The notes below the pieces were generated by a model that was not told the origin of the DNA, did no database searches, and worked only from the letters and a program-made list of their open reading frames with translations. DNA of 64,000 nucleotides from Bog-473 sp963788125 (GTDB taxonomy: Bacteria > Actinomycetota > Acidimicrobiia > Acidimicrobiales > RAAP-2): the NCBI GenBank assembly GCA_963788125.1, contig CAWBFN010000001.1:1116001-1180000 (forward strand), written 5' to 3'. Of this stretch, positions 44,044 to 52,784 are shown one piece after another. Position numbers and translations under genes: made by a program. The stretch's first letter is position 1. Every line of letters starts with the position of its first letter.

Positions 44044-44547
44044 TCAGAGAAGGGGCACGTCGATCTCGAGTCCCTTGCCGGCCAGGTCGACGCGGGCGTT
44101 GTCGTGGCCGTAGCGGAGGCCCTGCACGTTCAAGAGCCGGACCTCGGCGGCGCGGACGGGATAGGGGCCCCAGTGCCACGTCCCCCGGTGGAGCACCAGG
44201 GGCTCGAGGGGTTCGAGCAGAAAGGCGCAGACGGACGCGACGTCGGCGGGCGCAGAGAACCCCACATGGCCGGGCGCGACGACGATGACGGCGGGCACGT
44301 CGAGGGACATCACTGCCTGTGTATGGGTGTCGTGGCGGAAGAGCATCTCGCAGCGAAGTCCGGCCGCCGACTCGGGGACCTCGCCGCGGGAGTGGCCGAT
44401 GATGTTGAGGTGGACGTCGTTCCACGCGAAGGAGAGCCGGTGGTCTCCGTCGCTGGGGTCGGTGTCGGCCACCGGCAACCAGCCGAACGGCGCCCAGGCC
44501 TCCGCTGACAGAGGCTCGGGACGGACCTGTCGTCGTGCTGTGGACAC
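44044..44547 (-). CDS. allA: Ureidoglycolate lyase (AllA family)
   Basis: 167 residues. AllA-type features are FGWLPVADTDPSDGDHRLSF, then LFRHDTHTQAVMSLD and LHRGTWHWGPYPV near the C-terminus. AllA splits ureidoglycolate into glyoxylate and urea at the end of purine/allantoin breakdown. It lies 115 bp upstream of the liv operon on the same strand, and a glyoxylate/hydroxypyruvate reductase-like gene follows nearby. Cupin-fold relatives with other substrates exist, so the exact reaction is not certain. Confidence 0.78.
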   Translation of the reverse strand: MSTARRQVRPEPLSAEAWAPFGWLPVADTDPSDGDHRLSFAWNDVHLNIIGHSRGEVPESAAGLRCEMLFRHDTHTQAVMSLDVPAVIVVAPGHVGFSAPADVASVCAFLLEPLEPLVLHRGTWHWGPYPVRAAEVRLLNVQGLRYGHDNARVDLAGKGLEIDVPLL

Positions 44548-44564
44548 GAGTTCCCCTTTCGTTC

Positions 44565-44621
44565 ACCCGTCGGGCCGTTCACCCGTCAGGCCGTTCGCCG
44601 GTCGGGCCGTTCGCCGGTCAG
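44565..44621. repeat. 16-bp tandem repeat, about 3.5 units
   Basis: Units ACCCGTCGGGCCGTTC, ACCCGTCAGGCCGTTC and GCCGGTCGGGCCGTTC, then a partial GCCGGTCAG. It lies in the divergent control region between allA and the cupin gene, so copy number could alter promoter spacing. Confidence 0.9.
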
Positions 44622-44691
44622 ACTGCGACGCAGGTGCGGCGGACCTAACCTGACACCGCAGGGAGTCTAGGAACGGAAGGACGGATCCGGC

Positions 44692-45075
44692 ATGGACGTG
44701 CGCAGCATTGAGGGGAAGGCTCCGGTCGTCGAGCACAACGGGACCGTCCCGGTGTGGTGGATGATCGAATCCCGAGAGTTCAAGGACGCCACCGAGGGGG
44801 GCTACCTCGAGCTGGTCAACGAGTTCGAGGTGCCGGGCGGCGGGCTGGTCGATCCGCACTCCCATCCGACGCATGAGTTCTACTACGTGATGACCGGGCG
44901 CGGCATCATGAGCATCGACGGTGAGGAGCGCGACGTCGCCCAGGGCGACCTCGTCTACATTCCACCGGACAAGGTGCACTCACTGCGCCCGGTGAGTGAC
45001 CACGCTCCCATCCACTGCTTCTGCTTCGCCATCGGCGTCAAGGGGTCGGCCGCCGTCAACTACACCACGCACTGA
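44692..45075 (+). CDS. Small cupin-domain protein
   Basis: 127 residues. The cupin metal motif lies in DPHSHPTHEFYYVMTGRGI (His-x3-His-x-Glu pattern) and the second strand motif in DLVYIPPDKVHSLRPV. It is a single-domain metal-binding beta-barrel. Many such proteins are small isomerases, dioxygenases or sensors. It is followed directly by the dehydrogenase start (no gap), so it likely acts in the same pathway. Confidence 0.85.
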   Translation: MDVRSIEGKAPVVEHNGTVPVWWMIESREFKDATEGGYLELVNEFEVPGGGLVDPHSHPTHEFYYVMTGRGIMSIDGEERDVAQGDLVYIPPDKVHSLRPVSDHAPIHCFCFAIGVKGSAAVNYTTH

Positions 45076-46020
45076 GTGGCACGGGTTCTGGTCACCGCTC
45101 GCCTGCTCCCCGGCGGTACCGACCCGCTGCGGACGGCCGGCCACGAGATCGTGACCGGCGGCAACGGTGTCCCGCTGTCGCCGGACGAACTGGTGCACAT
45201 GGCGCCCGAGTTTGACGGCATCGTCTGCCATCTCACCGATCGCATCGACTCCGAGATGCTCCGCTCCGGGCGGTCGGGCCGGTTGCGCGTGGTCGCCAAC
45301 GTGGCGGTGGGGTACGACAACATTGACGTGACCACTGCTCACGAGTTGGGTATCGCCGTCTGCAACACCCCCGGTGTCCTCGATGCGACGACCGCCGACC
45401 TCGCCTTCCTCCTCATCCTGGCGGCCACCCGGGGCAGTTCCGGAGCCGAGGACGATCTCCGACACGGTCGCTGGGGCGGCTTCGGGCTCACGTCGCATCT
45501 GGCTCACGACGTGCACGGGGCAACCCTCGGACTGGTTGGCTACGGGCGTATCGGCAGGGCCGTGGCGCGACGAGCGGTCGGCTTCGACATGGAGGTTCTC
45601 CATACCACGCGCTCGGACACCGGCCTCCCGGGCTTCATTCCCGACCTGGGGGAGCTACTGGCGCGTTCGGACATCGTGAGTCTCCATGTGCCGCTCACCG
45701 ACTCCACCCGCCATCTGATCGGCGCGACCGAGCTGGCGCGGATGAAGCCGACCGGGGTCATCGTCAACACGGCACGCGGGGCGGTGATCGACGAGAATGC
45801 ACTCGCCGACGCCTTGGACGACGGCCGGATTTACGGCGCCGGCCTCGATGTCTTCGACGGCGAGCCCTCGGTCAACCCACGGCTGCTCGCCGCACCACGA
45901 GCCACGCTGCTGCCCCATATCGGCAGCGCCACGGTGGGGACACGCACGAGCATGGCTCGCCTGGCCAGTCAGGGCGTCTGCGATGTGCTGGAGGGCAGGA
46001 CGCCCCCCAACCTGGTGTGA
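45076..46020 (+). CDS. 2-Hydroxyacid dehydrogenase (glyoxylate/hydroxypyruvate reductase-like)
   Basis: 314 residues from GTG 45076, immediately after the cupin stop. NAD(P) loop GLVGYGRIGRAVARRA (about residue 155), NVAVGYDNIDV in the catalytic lobe, Arg in VIVNTARGAVIDE, Glu in DVFDGEP and His in LLPHIGSAT. This set is typical of glyoxylate/hydroxypyruvate reductases. Next to AllA it could reduce the glyoxylate released from ureidoglycolate; that link is inference. Confidence 0.88.
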   Translation: MARVLVTARLLPGGTDPLRTAGHEIVTGGNGVPLSPDELVHMAPEFDGIVCHLTDRIDSEMLRSGRSGRLRVVANVAVGYDNIDVTTAHELGIAVCNTPGVLDATTADLAFLLILAATRGSSGAEDDLRHGRWGGFGLTSHLAHDVHGATLGLVGYGRIGRAVARRAVGFDMEVLHTTRSDTGLPGFIPDLGELLARSDIVSLHVPLTDSTRHLIGATELARMKPTGVIVNTARGAVIDENALADALDDGRIYGAGLDVFDGEPSVNPRLLAAPRATLLPHIGSATVGTRTSMARLASQGVCDVLEGRTPPNLV

Positions 46021-46021
46021 C

Positions 46022-46768
46022 TCATCCGGTCAGCCAGGAACACCACTCGTCGACGCCCTCGCCCGTGCGCGCGCTCGCCTGGATCACCCGCGCACGTGGG
46101 TTCACCGCCTTGAGGTTGGAGAGGAAGATCCCGAGGTCAAAGTCGAGATGGGGCAAAAGATCGATCTTGTTGACCACGACGACCTCGGCGGCCCGGAACA
46201 TTATCGGGTATTTGAACGGCTTCTCTTCGCCTTCGGTGACGGCATAGACCATCGCCTTGGCGTGCTCTCCAACCCGGAATTCGGCCGGGCAGACGAGGTT
46301 GCCGACGTTCTCGATGACGACCAGATCGAGGTCGTCGAGCGGGAGCCGGCTCAGGCCGGCGCGCACCATCACGGCGTCGAGGTGGCACTCGCCACCGAAT
46401 CCGGCGCTGGTGTTCACGACGGTCATGGCCCTCGCACCCGCCCCTTCGAGCTCATCGGCGTCGAGACTGGTGGCTATGTCGCCTTCGAGGACTCCGATCC
46501 TCATCGTGCTCCCGAGCTCCGTCAGCGTGCGTTTGAGCAGTGTCGTCTTGCCGGCACCCGGCGACGACATGAGGTTTACGGCGCGTACCCCGGCATTGGC
46601 CAAGGCCAGGCTGTTGGCGTCGGCGACCCGATCGTTTTCGGCGAGCAGGTTCTCGAGAACGTCGATCCGAACGCTCCCCGTGTCGGTGTAGCCGCTGTGA
46701 TCGCCGACCTGGTGTCCGTGCTCGTGGCGATGCTCGGTTCCGTCCGCGTGAAGGTGAACTCGTCCCAT
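46022..46768 (-). CDS. hypB: Hydrogenase nickel-insertion GTPase HypB
   Basis: 248 residues. The N-terminus is His-rich (HLHADGTEHRHEHGHQVGD), a likely nickel store. GTPase P-loop NLMSSPGAGKTTLLKRTL, switch region GFGGECHLDAVMV, and VVVNKIDLLPHLD are in place. It delivers Ni2+ to the hydrogenase large subunit with HypA. On the minus strand, convergent with the dehydrogenase gene (1 bp apart) and 2 nt after hypA. Confidence 0.95.
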   Translation of the reverse strand: MGRVHLHADGTEHRHEHGHQVGDHSGYTDTGSVRIDVLENLLAENDRVADANSLALANAGVRAVNLMSSPGAGKTTLLKRTLTELGSTMRIGVLEGDIATSLDADELEGAGARAMTVVNTSAGFGGECHLDAVMVRAGLSRLPLDDLDLVVIENVGNLVCPAEFRVGEHAKAMVYAVTEGEEKPFKYPIMFRAAEVVVVNKIDLLPHLDFDLGIFLSNLKAVNPRARVIQASARTGEGVDEWCSWLTG

Positions 46769-46770
46769 CG

Positions 46771-47109
46771 CTACGCCTCCGTGACCTCCATTGATACCAC
46801 GAGGAGCTCGTCACCGCTCAGCAGATCCACCTCGAAGCTGTCGCAGGCCCCGCACATGAGTATCGGCATGGCCAACGTGGTCTCCGCCTGACAGTCTCGA
46901 CACTCGACCCGAGCGGGGATCTGCTCAATCACCAGCTCACATCCCTTGAGATCGCTCGAGTCGGTCAGGAGCTCCCAGCTGAACTGCAGCGCGTCGGGAA
47001 CCACCTGGCGGAGATGCCCGACCCTGACGGTCACCCGCGTTGCGGTGCGCCCGTCGGCCCGCTTGATCGCCGTCGCGAGAATGGCGTCGCAAAGTGAGAG
47101 CTCATGCAC
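46771..47109 (-). CDS. hypA: Hydrogenase nickel chaperone HypA
   Basis: 112 residues from GTG 47109, giving the canonical (V/M)HELSLCDAI start whose His2 binds nickel. The zinc site is made by ECRDCQAETT and LMCGACDSF. HypA hands nickel to HypB and the large subunit. The longer open frame upstream is not used, because the family always begins at MHE. Forms a two-gene operon with hypB. Confidence 0.93.
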   Translation of the reverse strand: MHELSLCDAILATAIKRADGRTATRVTVRVGHLRQVVPDALQFSWELLTDSSDLKGCELVIEQIPARVECRDCQAETTLAMPILMCGACDSFEVDLLSGDELLVVSMEVTEA

Positions 47110-47281
47110 CACGTGCCCCTTCCGCCCGGAGCCTACCGCCGCCCTGTCGAGGTGCCGCCCTGACTGCTCGTCGGGCACCCCGGTAAAGGGCGGCGCGCGC
47201 GTCGAGGTCCGGAGCCTACGCTGGGCTGGCGCGTGCGAGAGAGGTCGTCACCACTCTTGCCATCGGGACCGGGGGCCGGGG

Positions 47282-48103
47282 ATGGACGCAAGCGGAGGGT
47301 CACGACAAGAGGCGTCCGCCGACTCGGCCGCGGCGGCGGTGCTCGCGACGATCATCGAGCTGTCCGACGATGCCATCTTCACCTGCGACGACACGGGAAC
47401 CGTCATCAGCTGGAGCGCCAGTGCGGAACGCCTCTTCGGTCGCCCGGCCGACGAGGCACGCGGTGGGCCCCTTCACCTGTTGTTCCCCGGGCATCTCTGT
47501 GACGAGGTGCAGGGGGTCGTCGCCAACGTCCTCAAGGGTGACCGCATCCGGCATTTCGAGACAGAGATCCTGCGCCCTGACGGGATGCCCGTGCCTGTCT
47601 CGCTGTCCGTGTCCGCTCTCCTCGACGTGCGGGGGGCGGCGGTCGGCGTCGTGGCCATCGCCCGGGACGTCACCGAGCAGTACCTCGCGCAGGCGACCCT
47701 GGCCGAAGTCGATGCCCGAATGGAGGAGGGCGAGGCGTTGGCGCACATCGGAAGCTGGCTGTGGGATCTGAGAACCGGGGTGGTCCAGTGGAGCACGGAG
47801 TTCCACCGGATCCACGGCGTCGACCCTCTCGACTTCGACGGGACCTTCGAGTCGCATCTCGGGCTGATCCATCCCGACGATCGTGAGGTCGTGCGGGCCG
47901 CCATGGTGCAGTCCGTCGAGTCGGGCCGCACCTACAACGCCGAGTACCGGGTGATACGCCCGGACCGTCACGTCCGGCGGATGCAGGTGCGGGCTCAGCC
48001 GACCTTCGGCTCCACGGGGAAGGCGGTGGGGCTGAGGGGGATCGGACGGGACGTCTCGGCATCGCCCACCTCGCCCGCCGAAGGCGGGGCACCCATCGGC
48101 TGA
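47282..48103 (+). CDS. PAS-domain protein without output domain
   Basis: 273 residues. First PAS domain at ~20-140 (LSDDAIFTCDDTGTVISWSA; GRPADEARGGPLHLLFPGH) and second at ~155-262 (IGSWLWDLRTGVVQW; IHPDDREVVRAAMVQSVESG; YRVIRPDRHVRRM). No kinase, GGDEF or DNA-binding domain follows. PAS domains sense redox, oxygen or ligands. The gene lies between hypBA and the hydrogenase regulator, so it may feed a signal to that regulator; this is inference. Confidence 0.85.
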   Translation: MDASGGSRQEASADSAAAAVLATIIELSDDAIFTCDDTGTVISWSASAERLFGRPADEARGGPLHLLFPGHLCDEVQGVVANVLKGDRIRHFETEILRPDGMPVPVSLSVSALLDVRGAAVGVVAIARDVTEQYLAQATLAEVDARMEEGEALAHIGSWLWDLRTGVVQWSTEFHRIHGVDPLDFDGTFESHLGLIHPDDREVVRAAMVQSVESGRTYNAEYRVIRPDRHVRRMQVRAQPTFGSTGKAVGLRGIGRDVSASPTSPAEGGAPIG

Positions 48104-48110
48104 AGCTCGG

Positions 48111-49202
48111 TCACGCCTCCTCTTCGAGTTCGGCCTCGGCGTGGAGGCTCACGCGCACGTCGGGGAAGATGCGCAACATGAGCACGGTGGGAGACGATAG
48201 AGCGAAGTCCCGGATGTCGAAGACCTGCTCCCCGGCGATGACCAGGTGCCGATCCGAGAGCGCATCGATGCTGACCGTGCCCTCGGCCAAACGGGTCACG
48301 CCGTGAAAGGTGAGCTCGCCCGCCAGCCGGTACCGGGTCCCGGGCCCGGTCGGTGCGCACTCGCGCAGGTCGACGGTGGCCGTCGGGAACCGTCGAGCGT
48401 CTATCCGGCGCAGCAGTTCGGCGTCGTAGAGCTGGTTGCCGGAGTTGAGACAGGAGACGTCGATGGTGATGCGGCCGGATGGTGGCTCATCGGTGCGCAG
48501 GACGCCGCCCACGACGGCGGCGTGAACCGTCCCCGAGACGCCCAGGGTGCCAAAACTGAGGGGCCCTACGGTGGACCGCACGTCGATGAGCACGGCCGAT
48601 CTCTCGGGATTGAGGCGGAACCTCCGGGTCCTCGGCGCCTCATCGATCCGGGCGACCTCGGCTTCGGCTCCATCGGCCCGATGAGCCCTCCCCTCCCAGG
48701 CCGGGTCCACCGGAACCGGCCGACGCCGGCCACCGGAGGTGGAGCACACCGGGGACCACCCCGCACCGAGGGCCGTGGACCAGCCCCCTTCGACCTCGGC
48801 CAGCACGGCGTCGATCGTCCCGGTCGCCTGATAGCGGCGGAGCGCCAGGCCCAGGTAGTCGTGCTCCTCCTTGATCACCCCCATCCACACCCGCAACACC
48901 CGCTCGCCCAGTGCGGTCACCGAATAGACGCGGCGCGACTGGCCCGCCCTGGGGTTCTGTGACGAGGCCTGCACGAGGCCGTCGGTCTCGAGCTGCGCCA
49001 GGGCGCGATAGACCGCCGGTCGATCGACGTGACCGAAGCGGAATTCCTCGAGCCGGGGCACCAGCCCGTATCCGTAGCCGGGCTGCTCCGAGAGCAGGAG
49101 CAGGATCGCCGGCAGGATGAACCGGCGAGGGGGCGCCAGTTCGAACCGTGACGCCCCTTCTTCGGCGGCAATCGGGGTGCGGTCGTCCATGAGCCATTTC
49201 AT
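48111..49202 (-). CDS. PadR-family regulator fused to a YceI-like domain
   Basis: 363 residues from ATG 49202 (ATG 49190 also possible). The N-terminal PadR winged helix is at ~25-110 (RRFILPAILLLLSEQPGYGY; VDRPAVYRALAQLETDGLVQ). After a linker, residues ~190-355 form a YceI-like lipocalin-type domain (LNPERSAVLIDVRSTVGPLS; LLRRIDARRFPTATVDL; GELTFHGVTRLAEG). This second part closely resembles the YceI-like protein inside the hydrogenase operon. It is divergent from hhyS, so it is the likely operon regulator, perhaps sensing a lipophilic ligand such as a quinone. Confidence 0.85.
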   Translation of the reverse strand: MKWLMDDRTPIAAEEGASRFELAPPRRFILPAILLLLSEQPGYGYGLVPRLEEFRFGHVDRPAVYRALAQLETDGLVQASSQNPRAGQSRRVYSVTALGERVLRVWMGVIKEEHDYLGLALRRYQATGTIDAVLAEVEGGWSTALGAGWSPVCSTSGGRRRPVPVDPAWEGRAHRADGAEAEVARIDEAPRTRRFRLNPERSAVLIDVRSTVGPLSFGTLGVSGTVHAAVVGGVLRTDEPPSGRITIDVSCLNSGNQLYDAELLRRIDARRFPTATVDLRECAPTGPGTRYRLAGELTFHGVTRLAEGTVSIDALSDRHLVIAGEQVFDIRDFALSSPTVLMLRIFPDVRVSLHAEAELEEEA

Positions 49203-49354
49203 CCTTGCGCCGCCCATTGGAGGTGTCAACAGCGAGCGTCCGGGTAGGAAGCCCTCGATGATGCAAAAGACACTCATTTACATGCCGGGTGTTCTCTTGT
49301 ATCACTGCAGGCAGCCGCACAACTCGGCGCGGCCACGAATTGGGGGAGGGTACC
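49203..49354. promoter_or_regulatory. Divergent control region of the hydrogenase operon
   Basis: 152 bp between the PadR-YceI regulator and hhyS. An AT-richer stretch at about 49260-49305 includes ATGCAAAAGACACTCATTTA and the partial palindrome TACA-N15-TGTA, a loose fit to PadR-type operators (ATGT-N8-ACAT). A strong ribosome site (GGGGGAGGG) precedes hhyS. Exact promoter not determined. Confidence 0.5.
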
Positions 49355-50410
49355 GTGACGGTAACCGAAGCCTCGCCTGACGAGGCGGTGGTCCACGTTC
49401 TGTGGATCAATGCAGGGCTCAGCTGTGACGGCGACTCTGTTGCGCTCACGGCAGCCACCCAGCCGAGCATCGAGGAGATCGCGCTGGGTGCGCTACCCGG
49501 GCTCCCCAAGATCGCCGTGCACTGGCCTCTCATCGACTTCGAGTGCGGTCCCGTCGGCGGGGCCGATGACTTCCTCGAGTGGTTCTTCAAGGCCGATCGG
49601 GGCGAGCTCGACCCGTTCGTGCTGGTCGTCGAGGGGTCGATTCCCAACGAGGCGATCAAGAAGGAGGGGTACTGGTGCGGCTTCGGCAACAACCCCGACA
49701 CCGACCAGCCGATGACCACCAGTGAGTGGCTCGACCGACTCGCCCCCAAGGCCTTGGTCGTGCTGTGCGCCGGGACCTGTGCCTGCTACGGCGGGATCCA
49801 CGCCATGGCCGGCAACCCCACTGGCGCCATGGGGGTCCCCGACTACCTGGGCTGGAACTGGACGTCGAAGGCGGGCATCCCGATCGTCTGCGTCCCGGGC
49901 TGTCCCACCCATCCTGACAACCTCTCCGAGACGATCCTCTACCTGCTCTACCAGGCGACGGGCCAGGCGCCGATGATCCCGCTGGACGACGCGCTCCGTC
50001 CGCAGTGGCTGTTCGGCGCCACGGTCCACGAGGGCTGCGACCGTGCCGGCTACTACGAGCAGGGGGACTTCGCCACCGAGTACGGCTCACCCAAGTGCAT
50101 CGTCAAACTCGGTTGTTGGGGGCCGGTGGTCAAGTGCAACGTCCCCAAACGGGGGTGGGTCAACGGCGTCGGCGGTTGCCCCAACGTCGGCGGCATCTGC
50201 ATCGGCTGCACGATGCCGGGCTTCCCCGACAAGTTCATGCCGTTCATGGACGAACCGCCCGGAGCACGGGTGTCGACCCTGGCCAGCGGGCTCTACGGCA
50301 ACGCCGTCCGAGGGCTGCGCAAGATCACCGCCCACACGCTCGACGACGAGCCCAGGTGGCGGACACCGGGGAGCGACCTGTCGACGGGCTACAAGAAGAT
50401 CTGGAGGTAG
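49355..50410 (+). CDS. hhyS: [NiFe]-hydrogenase small subunit, group 1h (HhyS)
   Basis: 351 residues from GTG 49355. Cys ligands for the Fe-S relay are visible: proximal site at 24 (GLSCDGDSVAL) plus AGTCACYGG and VPGCPTHP; distal site HEGCDR, SPKCIVKLGCWG; medial site VKCNVPKRGW, GCPNVGGICIGC. The usual CxxC at the proximal site is C-D-G-D here, so Asp27 replaces a Cys, as known for actinobacterial-type group 1h enzymes. No Tat signal is present, fitting a cytosol-facing enzyme. It passes electrons from the NiFe site. Confidence 0.95.
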   Translation: MTVTEASPDEAVVHVLWINAGLSCDGDSVALTAATQPSIEEIALGALPGLPKIAVHWPLIDFECGPVGGADDFLEWFFKADRGELDPFVLVVEGSIPNEAIKKEGYWCGFGNNPDTDQPMTTSEWLDRLAPKALVVLCAGTCACYGGIHAMAGNPTGAMGVPDYLGWNWTSKAGIPIVCVPGCPTHPDNLSETILYLLYQATGQAPMIPLDDALRPQWLFGATVHEGCDRAGYYEQGDFATEYGSPKCIVKLGCWGPVVKCNVPKRGWVNGVGGCPNVGGICIGCTMPGFPDKFMPFMDEPPGARVSTLASGLYGNAVRGLRKITAHTLDDEPRWRTPGSDLSTGYKKIWR

Positions 50411-50414
50411 GACG

Positions 50415-52205
50415 ATGGCGATCAAGAATTTCACGGAGGACGAGAACGGATTGGTCGAAATGGCGTGGGACCCGATCACCCGGATCGTGGGGAGCCTGGG
50501 GATCTACACCAAGATCGACTTCGGCAAGGGCAAGGTGGCGGAGTGCCACAGCACCTCGTCGATCTTCCGGGGCTACTCCATCTTCATGAAGGGAAAGGAT
50601 CCCCGCGACGCCCACTTCATCACCAGCCGCATCTGCGGGATCTGCGGCGACAATCACGCCACCTGCTCGTGCTACGCGCAGAACATGACCTACGGCGTGA
50701 AGCCTCCGGCACTGGGAGAACAGATCGTCAACCTGGGTGAAGCGGCCGAGTACATGTTCGACCACAACATCTTCCAGGAGAACCTGGTCGGGGTCGACTT
50801 CTGCGAGAAGATGGTGGCCGAGACCAATCCGGGTGTGCTCGAGCAGGCCAACCGTACCGAGGCACCCCATGCCGCGGAACACGGCTACAAGACGATCGGC
50901 GACATCATGCGCTCGCTCAACCCGTTCTCGGGTGAGTTCTACCGCGAGGCGCTCCAGGTCAGCCGGTACACGAGGGAGATGTTCTGCCTCATGGAGGGCC
51001 GCCACGTCCACCCCTCGACGCTGTACCCGGGCGGGGTGGGAACGACGGCGACCATCCAACTGTTCACCGACTACTACACCCGGTTGATGCGGTACGTGGA
51101 GTTCATGAAGCGGGTCGTGCCCATGCACGACGATCTCTTCGACTTCTTCTACGAGGCGCTGCCCGGCTACGAAGAGGTGGGCCGCCGACGCATCCTTCTC
51201 AACTGCTGGGGCGCCTTCCAGGACCCCGACGTCTGCAACTTCGACTACAGGGACATGACCACCTGGGGCCGCGCTATGGGCGTCACGCCGGGCGTGGTCG
51301 TCGACGGCAAGCTGGTCACCAACGACCTCGTGGAGATCAACCTCGGTATCCGGATACTGCTCGGGCACTCCTTCTACGACGACTGGGAAGACCAGCCGAT
51401 GTTCGTCACCCGGGACCCGCTGGGCAACCCGGTCGACCGTCGCCACCCGTGGAACCAGCACACCAACCCCCAGCCCCAGAAGCGTGACTTCGACGGCAAC
51501 TACAGCTGGGTGATGTCGCCTCGTTGGTTCGACGGCACGGATCACCTGGCGCTCGACACCGGGGGCGGGCCCCTGGCCCGGCTCTGGTCGACGGCGCTCT
51601 CGGGGCTGGTGAACACCGACCACCTGAGGGCGACGGGCACCAGCGTGCAGATCCACCTGCCGAAGACCGCCCTCAAGGGTCCCGTCGACCTCGAGTGGAA
51701 GGTTCCCCAGTGGTCGAACACCATCGAGCGAGACCGGGCACGGACCTACTTCCAGGCCTATGCCGCGGCGGCCGCGCTTGACTTCATCGAACTGGCGATC
51801 CAGGACGTCCGAGCCGGGAACACCAAGACGTGGGAGCCCTTCGAGGTACCCGACGAAGGGATCGGGTGCGGGTTCACCGAAGCGGTTCGCGGCGTGCTCT
51901 CCCACCACATGGTGGTCAAGGGCGGGAAGATCGCCAACTACCACCCGTACCCGCCGACACCGTGGAACGCCAACCCGCGGGATGTCTACGGCACGCCGGG
52001 CCCCTACGAGGACGCGGTGATCGACACGCCGATCTTCGAAGAGAACAGCCGCGAGAACTTCAAGGGGATCGACATCATGAGGGCGGTGCGAAGCTTCGAT
52101 CCGTGCCTGCCCTGCGGGGTGCACATGTACCTCGGCAAGGGCAAGGTGCTGAAGAAGATGCACTCCCCCACCCAGGTGGCAAACGCCGACGACCTGGCCT
52201 GCTGA
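50415..52205 (+). CDS. hhyL: [NiFe]-hydrogenase large subunit, group 1h (HhyL)
   Basis: 596 residues. NiFe-site Cys pairs lie in L1 (SRICGICGDNHATCS, Cys74/77) and L2 (SFDPCLPCGVHMYLG, near Cys564/567). A ~26-residue C-terminal tail after His570 (YLGKGKVLKKMHSPTQVAN) should be removed by the maturation protease. ATG 50415 sits 4 nt after the hhyS stop. It splits H2 at nanomolar concentrations; group 1h enzymes sustain dormant cells on atmospheric H2. Confidence 0.96.
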   Translation: MAIKNFTEDENGLVEMAWDPITRIVGSLGIYTKIDFGKGKVAECHSTSSIFRGYSIFMKGKDPRDAHFITSRICGICGDNHATCSCYAQNMTYGVKPPALGEQIVNLGEAAEYMFDHNIFQENLVGVDFCEKMVAETNPGVLEQANRTEAPHAAEHGYKTIGDIMRSLNPFSGEFYREALQVSRYTREMFCLMEGRHVHPSTLYPGGVGTTATIQLFTDYYTRLMRYVEFMKRVVPMHDDLFDFFYEALPGYEEVGRRRILLNCWGAFQDPDVCNFDYRDMTTWGRAMGVTPGVVVDGKLVTNDLVEINLGIRILLGHSFYDDWEDQPMFVTRDPLGNPVDRRHPWNQHTNPQPQKRDFDGNYSWVMSPRWFDGTDHLALDTGGGPLARLWSTALSGLVNTDHLRATGTSVQIHLPKTALKGPVDLEWKVPQWSNTIERDRARTYFQAYAAAAALDFIELAIQDVRAGNTKTWEPFEVPDEGIGCGFTEAVRGVLSHHMVVKGGKIANYHPYPPTPWNANPRDVYGTPGPYEDAVIDTPIFEENSRENFKGIDIMRAVRSFDPCLPCGVHMYLGKGKVLKKMHSPTQVANADDLAC

Positions 52206-52217
52206 GCGCGGGGCGAG

Positions 52218-52784
52218 ATGCCTGAACCACAGAACCTCCGAGCGGTGGGCGATCGGATCGAACAGGCACTCGACGAGCTGCAGTCGGTCGCCGACGCCCG
52301 CACCGTCAACCTGGCCGAGGAACTCCTTCGCCTGGTCTCCGAGCTCTACGGCGCGGGATTCGCCCGTGCCGTAGAGCTGGCCGGCCAGCAGGCGCCTGGC
52401 CTGATCACCGCCTTCTGCGAGGATGAGCTGTTGGCCAGCCTCCTCCTGGTGCACGGACTGCACCCCGAGTCCCTCGACAACCGGGTGGAAGCAGCGCTGG
52501 TCTCGGTCCGGCCGTTCCTGGCCCAACACGGTGGCGACGTCGAGCTGCTCGGAATCGACGACGAGCTGGGCGCCGTCAAGCTCCGCCTCCTCGGGAGCTG
52601 CGACGGCTGCCCCTCCTCGGCCAGCACGCTGCGGGGTGCCGTCGAGGTGGCCATCGTCGAGGCCGCCCCTGAAATCCTGCGGATCGTCGTGGAGGAGCCG
52701 ACGACCCCGCCGGTGAGCGTCCCCGTCTCGCTGGGGGCCAAGCCCATGTACGACGAGTGTCCGGCCGAGGTGGCGGCGGGGTGA
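52218..52784 (+). CDS. NifU C-terminal-domain protein
   Basis: 188 residues. The C-terminal NifU-like Fe-S scaffold is at ~90-155 (VRPFLAQHGGDVELL; KLRLLGSCDGCPSSASTLRG with Cys128/131). The helical N-terminal ~80 residues are not from NifU. It is conserved after hhyL in group 1h operons and probably supplies or repairs Fe-S clusters of HhyS, or carries electrons from it. Its stop overlaps the next gene. Confidence 0.9.
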   Translation: MPEPQNLRAVGDRIEQALDELQSVADARTVNLAEELLRLVSELYGAGFARAVELAGQQAPGLITAFCEDELLASLLLVHGLHPESLDNRVEAALVSVRPFLAQHGGDVELLGIDDELGAVKLRLLGSCDGCPSSASTLRGAVEVAIVEAAPEILRIVVEEPTTPPVSVPVSLGAKPMYDECPAEVAAG

